From Rhexocercosporidium sp. MPI-PUGE-AT-0058 (Eukaryota; Ascomycota; Leotiomycetes; Helotiales): DNA of 64,000 bases. This document shows, piece by piece, positions 58,100 through 64,000 of the stretch; the first letter of the stretch is position 1, and every line of letters begins with the position of its first letter. Position numbers and translations under genes: made by a program. The DNA is taken from contig JAGTJL010000044.1 of NCBI GenBank assembly GCA_020746875.1, positions 1-64,000 of the forward strand, in the 5' to 3' direction. The notes under the pieces are model-generated. The model did no database searches, was not told the origin of the DNA, and saw only the letters and a program-made list of their open reading frames with translations.

Positions 58100-59110
58100 T
58101 TAAGGAATAATATAAGCTACCGGCTTATGGACATTAAGGAATAGCCAAAACATTATTAAAGCTTTTTAAGAAATATTACTTCCTAAAAATGAAAAAAAGT
58201 AATTGAGGGCGTAGTCTCGTCTTATAATATATATATATATATGTATATACAGAATAAAATAAATTATTATGCACTGTATAAGCTTATAAAGTCATTAACG
58301 ACACCGCCACGCTTATAGAAGTCAACCGCCTTAGACTTTGTGATCGAATTACTTCCTTCGAAAGATTAGATTACGCGAATTATTTACGATTTAATTTATA
58401 TAATAATGGACAAAACAATAAAGTACGCGCATATAATATTAGTATTAGGCATATAAGACGCGCCTATAATCACACAAGTATTCCTTTAAACGATTTTCGC
58501 GAATTACGGAATACGAGACGAGGTTATTTTAAACAAAAATAAACTTTTTACCTCGAAGTTTTAGAAAATATTAATAATATTTTACTCTTAAACCGACGGC
58601 TAAATAAAACAAATTAATTAAATAATAAAGATTTATCTTCTATGTTATGTAAATTATAAATAAGACAACTGGGTTTAATTATTTTTAACCGCTTAGTTTT
58701 TATATAATAGCATAAATTAAGAGAGTATTAGAGTATCGCCGTTTTATATAAACTATAAGTGTAACTTAACGGTATATAATATACCAATTGCGGGTCAAGG
58801 GACCGCGTATAAAGCCATACTATAAAAAGATAAGCTTAAATAATTATATAACGAATTATTAACGGATATTTTATTTATTATATAGAAATTAGCTATTTAC
58901 TATAATAAAAAGCGTAGCATAAGACTAAAGCTAAAAGAGGAGGATTAGGTTTACTTACTTAAAAAATATCGCAACTAAGCGACTAAGTAATAAGTTAAAT
59001 CACAAAAAGCTAAGACTATTTAAAATTATAAAAGTCAAAAGACTGACTAACACTTCCGAAAACCATAAATATCCACTCGGTATTTTATATATTACTCCTC
59101 GAACTAATAC
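58100..59110 (+). pseudogene. Gypsy integrase and GPY/F region (G1)
   Basis: YKLPAYGH-GIAKTLLKLFKK (58107-58170) is the H of the HHCC finger. GLIKSL---P-P-KSTALDFVIELLPSKD (about 58283-58370) is the start of the integrase core with the first catalytic Asp region. LKEEDQVYLLRKN-like, KLNHKKLRLFKIIKVK and LLLELIPPRAPLALITEVQ (58930-59145) form the C-terminal GPY/F region. Confidence 0.8.
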
Positions 59111-59149
59111 CGCCAAGGGCACCGCTAGCCCTTATCACAGAAGTATAAT

Positions 59150-59350
59150 TAATTAATTTAAACGTTAAATACAATATTTAAAATAGTTTTAAATTATTAA
59201 TATTTCTACGGCGTCGCTAAGTACTCAATTAAGTAAAAAGGGTATTTATAATCCGAAAACAGTTAAAAACTAAAGTCTAACTTTTATTACCTTAAGTAAC
59301 TCTAAAGGTTTTATTCGCAAAACTTAAATTTACTTAAATAGGATTTCTTA
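59150..59350 (+). pseudogene. Chromodomain (G1)
   Basis: A frame reads KYSI--KGYL-SENS-KLKSNFYYLK, then RFYSQNLNLPK, matching Y-VKWKGY--SENTWEP--NL--C--LL-EFH of chromoviral chromodomains. It would target integration to histone-marked chromatin. Degraded. Confidence 0.65.
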
Positions 59351-59664
59351 AAGTCGGGCAACGGCTTATTTACGATAAGGAAATCGGAGGAGTTATTAGT
59401 AGACGGCGGGGTAAGCGGCCGGGCGGCGGAAGTTTACTTTTCCTTTTTTATTGCTTCTTGCGCCTCTGCCTCGTTTAATTTATTTATATTTTTTAATTTA
59501 CGGCGGAGTATTTCTATTCTTTGTTTTTTTAAGAACTTGCGCTGTCGCGTAAGGCGGTTTAGGCGGCCAGCGGCCTCGGCTATGACTTACCGAGTTTATT
59601 GCTTTTATTCTTTAATTTTGTCTTCTACTGCTTTTAACACCTCTTAGTCGTGAATCGTAGGCAT
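59330..59664 (-). pseudogene. Antisense coiled-coil ORF in chromovirus G1
   Basis: ATG at 59664 on the minus strand: MPTIHD-EVLKAVEDKIKE, then TR-VIAEAAGRLNRLTRQRKF, LKKQRIEILRRKLKNINKLN, EAEAQEAIKKEK and a Pro/Ser/Thr tail RPLTPPSTNNS. Only a few stops, all TAA/TAG at Gln-like sites. It is a small coiled-coil protein resembling small hypothetical proteins common in fungal genomes, and lies between the chromodomain and the 3' LTR, opposite to pol. Function unknown. Confidence 0.65.
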
Positions 59665-59942
59665 TTTAATATTATATTTCTTTTTAGACTAGCGCATTCG
59701 GCGTACCGAGTCGAACCGGAGGTGTTCGACACGACGTATGTCTTTTCGGTCTTTTTATATAAGGAGTAAGGCATAGTCTCAATTCCGAAGGATTCGATTC
59801 TATAAGAAAGGGCTAGTCGTTTATAAAAAACTTTATTTAGATTAAAAGATATAATAAAAAAAGAAAACCGCTATAGGCAGTCGTTAATAATTCCTTTGGC
59901 ATATTTAAGCGTAAGGACTAAGCTAAGCTAAAAGGGAGATAG

Positions 59943-60412
59943 TGTTACGGACGCTCTTAGGCGATTATTAAGTCTTAAGGGGACATGTTTTAAGAATTAC
60001 CGTAGCCTTAAAAACTAAGTAATTCTTAGGATTGCGGCTCTTAAGAGTTAATAAAGTCATAGGACTTACTTGTACAGTACATAAAATATTTATTTATCGT
60101 ATAATCTTAAAAGTAGTATTGTGACCACGGGTTTCCGCGATTACGTATTACGTAATAAATCGGGGGATTTCTAGGATTTAGCGACTTATAGATCTCGAGG
60201 ACTTTAGGATTTAAGAGATTTAAGGAGAATAAAGGTTTTATGTAAAACCGTTTGCCATTAAATAAGAGCTTCGTGCTTAACTAAAAATAATATCTTACTC
60301 ATATTAGTTATTATTTATCTTATTATACGTAATACATTTACTTCTCGATTATTAAGATTAATATAACCTACCGTATTTACATTAAGTAAATACACGGACA
60401 GTGACCTTAATA
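59943..60412 (+). repeat. Probable 3' LTR of chromovirus G1
   Basis: Starts TGTTACGG right after a purine tract. The end is uncertain; I place it at ...GTGACCTTAATA (60412), RIP form of ...CA. There is no second copy in the window to fix it. Confidence 0.55.
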
Positions 60413-60661
60413 TAGAATTCGTTTAGGATATTAGCCCGCTACTAAGTCATTTTCCGGTCTAATAAAGTATCGCTATATAGCTTATACGCGTCTTTTAAAA
60501 TAGCCTTAATTGCGTTTAAAATCTGGACGAAATCAAAATTCTTAATATTTTTTATTACTTGTATTAAGCTCTTTTTTAGTAGTAACTTATATAAACTTTA
60601 GATTTCCTCGTCCTTTAGCAAAGTTAAATAAGGTAAGGATTTTATTACGTTATAAAGCTAT
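60413..60661 (-). pseudogene. Degenerate coding fragment, unidentified
   Basis: The minus strand reads LKDEEIQSLYKLLLKKSLIQ, then VIKNIKNFDFVQILNAIKAI, then LKDAYKLYSDTLLDRK without stops over about 65 codons. Helical, Gag-like composition; family not recognised. Confidence 0.4.
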
Positions 60662-60738
60662 TGTCGCGCCCTAGCGCAGTCTACTGGTCATGTGTATGCT
60701 CTCGTAAGCACTCACGTGTATATATACTCGGGTCACAG
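60662..60738 (+). repeat. 77-bp fragment of the Copia B LTR, little mutated
   Basis: TGTCGCGCCCTAGCGCAG onward, equal to the first 77 bp of the 189-bp family-B LTR and with more CpA/TpG kept than any other copy (CATGTGTATG, CACTCACGTG). It ends at GGTCACAG. Confidence 0.85.
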
Positions 60739-61199
60739 TTATAATGATCACTGGCACGCTGAGGTGACTATAGTATAATAGAATAACTAAAGAAGCGCTA
60801 TAGACTCGCTAATAATATTTGAATTTATATAAAAGCTAATTATTAAGGAGGGAAGATTACCTCTTCCCCCTTATTGTCCTTATAAGGGCAGTAATTACGT
60901 AATTAGCGCTAAGAGTATAAATTATTATAATATCTCCTCTTTTATTTACTTTTATCTTAAAAGTGAGAATATATTATAACTTTTAGTTAGCGCTATATTA
61001 GTAATTCGCTAACGAATCAAATTTTCTGTTATTTATTTTAAAAGTGAATTTTAAAGAGAATGAAATAAGGTAAAAGCTATTAATAAGAGGGGCCTAGCGC
61101 TTACTAAGTATATAATATTTTTCCCTCCTTATAACCTTTCTTAATTAATAATAATAATTATAATAAATTATAAATTATAACTACCCTTCGATTTTAATA
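60739..61199. other. AT-rich filler, no gene seen
   Basis: Contains short repeats of AATTAGCGCTAA-type words and a TTATTGTCCTTATAAGGGCAG inverted word; nothing assignable. Confidence 0.35.
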
Positions 61200-62180
61200 A
61201 TATTATATTTTAATAAGTATTTAGCCGGCGGTTCCTCTGGCCGTAAGCGTAAAAGTAAGACTCCTGGCTTTATCGCGATTAACGCTAGCGATACTCCGAT
61301 TAAACGCCAGTAAACCTTAGTAATCTCTTTAAAGATAACTAATATTAGCGATTAAAATAATAATAATAAGGATTTTAAGAATAACGTCCGATCTTTTTAA
61401 CGAATTCTGTTTAAAGAGAAGAAAGATACGCGTATTCGATTTTTAAGTAGAGTTATTATAAATAAAAGCGACATTCGTTAAGAGCCATGTTTACGTTACG
61501 CCGGCGAGGTTCAAGAATTCTCTAATCTTTAATACTTTAATAACCTTAGCTTATTTGTTATAAAGTATTTAAATTATTATAAAAAAGGCAAGCCGTATAA
61601 GTTAGTAAATTAAAAAATTTTCTGTTTGTTAGCGAGGCATAGGCTAATAACTGGCGAGGTCTCGGCTAGGTTGAAATTACTCTTCGACGATTTCCTTAAA
61701 GCTGTTTCTTAATTTAATTTTGGTAAAATTAAGCAAGCCGATTTTAATATTACTTAGTTTGTCTTTAATTAAAAGAAGCGTCGCGTTAATTATTTTATTA
61801 AGGTTTTTGACGCCGAAGCTTAGAAGTCTTTATAAAAGCTTGTAATATCCTTAATTAAGGAGCTCTGCACTAGCGTTATATCGGCGATTAACGGGCTATA
61901 TAGCGCGCTAATCTTAACTTTTTCTTAAGAATTCGAGGACTTAAAGGAAAGTAATACTGAGCTTATAGCTAAGATTTCCGGACTCCGAGAAGTAAGTAAA
62001 CTTAATATTCGCTAGCGAGTTCCTTACTAACCTCCGGCAAAAGACTTCCGAAAAGTCCACTTTAACTTCTTTAAAGACGGTATAATTAAAGACTTTAAAG
62101 CTAGAGCTGCTAAGGATAGTAGTTATACTAATATTACTGAGAACTTAAATAATGGAAATAAGTCTATTATTATTATTTAA
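61200..62180 (+). pseudogene. Gag-like or unknown transposon protein remnant
   Basis: The plus strand reads FIAINASDTPIKR, KDFKNNVRSF, FKEKKDTRIRFLSRVIINKS, EPCLRYAGEVQEF, YYKKGKPYKLVN, FDDFLKAVS, EFEDLKESNTELIAKISGLR, REVSKLNI and DFKARAAKDSSYTN with interspersed stops. The CLRYA ... KGKPYKLV block may be a decayed Cys-rich DNA-binding region (Tyr from Cys by RIP). Fungal gypsy elements often carry such a protein, but no firm assignment is possible. Confidence 0.45.
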
Positions 62181-62399
62181 AGATAAATCTAAGGTTTTTA
62201 CTTAGCGATTTATTGGCGAGGGACTGGCGTTTACTCGGCGAGGCATTTTAATTTTCTGATTTTCTTAGGTATTACGTTCTTATTATAGCGCGAATGAATA
62301 ATATAAGTTCTTTTTTCCCTTAAGTATTATTATTTAAATTATAATATTTAATACGCTTTTAAAATTATAAAACCTTATAAGTAAAAGCAAAAAAGTATA

Positions 62400-63090
62400 T
62401 AATATTATAATATATCTTTAATTAGTCGTCGGCGTAGCTTTAGCGACTCTTCTTCGAACTTTTCGAAGAAGTAAGAAGTTATAAGCTTATTTTCTCCGGC
62501 GCTTCGCTTTCCTTTTTATAGCGTTTTGACTTTTTAATAACTTAATTAGCTTTTAGAAATTAATAAGGTTTTTTATTAGCTTTTAAGAATTATACGCTAA
62601 GCTAAATCTTTTTTATTTAATAAGGTATTATTCTTTACTTTTAATTACTTATTAATCCAAGAAAGTCTTAATAGCTTATTACTCTTTTTTATTAACGAGG
62701 TTAAGTTGAACGACTTCCGACGATTCGCCGGGCCTTTACTAGTACGGCTCTAGTAATAATATATAAAAGACGTTATATAAACGGCTGTATTTAAGGGGTA
62801 ATTTTAGCTTGTACGCTTGTTTTCCGATTTTTTTAATAATCTTAAAGGGCCTTAAGAATTAGTAATCTAGCTTTTTATTTAAACGAACTGTCTTAATATT
62901 CCTTAATAAGAGCAAGACTTATTGTTTAACTTTAAATTTTATAAGGTAATAGTTCTTATTATATTATTTCGCCTGGTTTTCTTTAATTCTTTACTAGTTA
63001 GTTTTTAACTTCTGGCGTTTCTTAATAACTATTACGGCTGGCTAAAGGTTAATACGGTATAAGAAATAGCTTTATATTTGGACTTAAAGC
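62400..63090 (-). pseudogene. Chromovirus G3 fragment: integrase C-terminus and chromodomain
   Basis: Minus strand. NQAK-YNKNY then FKVKQ-VLLLLRNIKTVRLN, KKLDY-FLRPFKIIKKIGK, QAYKLKLPLKYSRLYNVFYI, LLLEPY (about 62960-62720) is the GPY/F region of a gypsy integrase. It is followed by AIKTFLD--VIKSKEQYLIK-KRF and a NS-ELI-NLINF-ELI-like tail (about 62700-62560), a chromodomain (YLIKWK pattern), then a basic tail KRKAKRRRK. It lacks its 5' part, which is replaced by a different element at about 63.1 kb. Confidence 0.8.
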
Positions 63091-63099
63091 TACGCTTAG

Positions 63100-64000
63100 A
63101 ATTAAAAAGAAAAGACAAGAAGAAAAGAAGAGTTCTTTATAAGAAGGAGCTCTAATATAAATACATAAAAGGTCCCCTTAACCTTTCCCGATTAAGCCTA
63201 GCGCTATAGTTATTATATTAAAGCCATTCTACGAGCGATGCCGAGCTCACTCGGTTAAAATATAAGGCGCTAAAAATCGTAATATTACTCCTTTCTTTTT
63301 AAAAAACTACGTCCGCGTAATTATAATTATAATCGTATTATCCTTTAAGTCGTTATAATCGTTAATATTAATATTATAAGCTTCTAGCTATTTAAAGAGA
63401 ACTCTTAGCGGGCCTTTAACGTTAAGGTGCTTAAAGTGAAATCGTTTAATTATATGCGAAGCCGTTATAATATCCGAGCATAAGTATTATTCTAGATCTT
63501 CGTCGGCGCTTAGCCACTTAATATAGTAAAATAACTTATTCCGCATAACTTTAAAATTAAAAATGCCTTTAATTTCCTACTCGTCCTACTTAAGTAAGAG
63601 TTAAATAAATGCCGGCGTAACCTTAGCTTATTTAAGTAAAGGGTTATCGACGTATTTACGGAGCAAGTATGAATAAAAGATAAGGTAAAATAATTAGTTC
63701 TTTAGGAGCTTTACTTTTTAATTCTCTTCTTTTTTAACGATTACCTTAATAGGGCCGTACTACTTATTAAACAGCTTCTTTAAGAATCGGTTTATATTTT
63801 AATTCCGAGTGTCGACTAATATTAAGTCGCTAACGTCTTAATCGATAGCGCGTCGATTACGATTAGCTAAGCGTTTTATTTTTTCTTATTAAACTTTTAA
63901 CGATAATTATATAACTTTTATAACTTCTTTTATACGTGAGGCGATTTATAAAGCCTTTTCGCGGTTAAGTTTCTTTATAGCCGTAATAAGTAATTTTAAG
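63100..64000 (-). pseudogene. Chromovirus G2 fragment: integrase C-terminus and chromodomain, runs off right edge
   Basis: Minus strand. ANRNRRAIDQDVSDLILVDT (about 63865-63805) corresponds to YAN-KRRAIDY-VGD-VWVSTRNW of gypsy integrases; KLFNK-YGPIKVI is the GPY/F block; YLLRKYVDNPLLKQA continues it. EIKGIFNFKVMRNKLFYYIK, then WLSADED (about 63570-63490), is the chromodomain, and IIKRFHFKHLNVKGPLRVLF, then K-LEAYN, its C-terminal extension. Different sequence from G1 and G3. The upstream part lies beyond the window. Confidence 0.8.

Larger units (their letters stand above)
57607..60412 (+). mobile_element. Chromovirus (Ty3/Gypsy) retrotransposon G1, 3' half with LTR
   Basis: Plus strand: end of reverse transcriptase/RNase H (from 57607), integrase, GPY/F region, chromodomain, an antisense ORF (59330-59664), a purine tract AAAAGGGAGATAG (59930-59942) directly before a likely 3' LTR starting TGTTACGG at 59943. 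The 5' half is missing, cut by the Copia A LTR at 57606. Many stops at Gln/Trp positions (RIP). Confidence 0.85.

Noticed and set aside
1..64000. CRISPR arrays, bacterial operons, riboswitches
   Set aside because: No regularly spaced repeats; the genome is eukaryotic (introns, fungal genes).
1..64000. tRNA or rRNA genes
   Set aside because: I saw no A/B-box-like pairs with a cloverleaf context, and no rRNA sequence. Short or RIP-damaged tRNAs could be missed; a tRNAscan-SE run would settle it.

Overview
This window is nuclear DNA of a filamentous ascomycete (Pezizomycotina). The evidence is short spliceosomal introns with GTAAGT/GTATGT donors, a fungal GH115 alpha-glucuronidase, fungus-type small secreted proteins, pogo/Fot1 transposons, Copia elements and chromoviruses, and pervasive repeat-induced point mutation (RIP: CpA to TpA, many Gln/Trp codons turned into stops). 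A Leotiomycetes (Helotiales-like) host is an inference from the look of the proteins, not proven here.

The sequence is bipartite. GC-balanced islands lie at 1-2.2 kb, 34.5-37.4 kb and 49.4-56.3 kb. AT-rich, RIP-degraded transposon graveyards fill the rest. Island 1 holds the N-terminal part of a membrane protein gene that runs off the left edge. Island 2 holds two tandem paralogous small secreted cysteine-rich protein genes (effector-like) between two transposon blocks. Island 3 holds a broken GH115 xylan alpha-glucuronidase gene (two premature stops and one 1-nt deletion) and a broken F-box/LRR-like gene (at least three frame breaks).

The left AT-rich block (2.2-34.5 kb) contains a 537-bp TIR element, a 9.8-kb Copia element (family A, 3616-13396) carrying a nested 1.83-kb pogo/Fot1 element, an 8.35-kb Copia element of a second family (family B, 14869-23221) with a perfect 5-bp target duplication, unidentified degenerate ORFs, and a 5'-truncated second family-B copy (about 29575-32431). 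The middle block (37.4-49.4 kb) is a three-level nest: pogo/Fot1 element B (37841-49400) is interrupted by pogo/Fot1 element C (38149-47883), which is interrupted by a complete family-A Copia element (39172-47096). The boundaries and target duplications can be read directly. The right block (56.3-64 kb) has a family-A 5' fragment carrying a 717-bp TIR element, a chromovirus 3' half, a retroelement LTR fragment, and pieces of two more chromoviruses on the minus strand.

The most interesting signal is that all three LTR-retrotransposon families whose 3' ends are visible (Copia A, Copia B, Gypsy) carry an extra open frame in ANTISENSE orientation between pol and the 3' LTR. In the two Copia families it appears to be spliced, and its frame is recognisable in two independent copies. 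These look like accessory antisense genes of the elements rather than chance ORFs.
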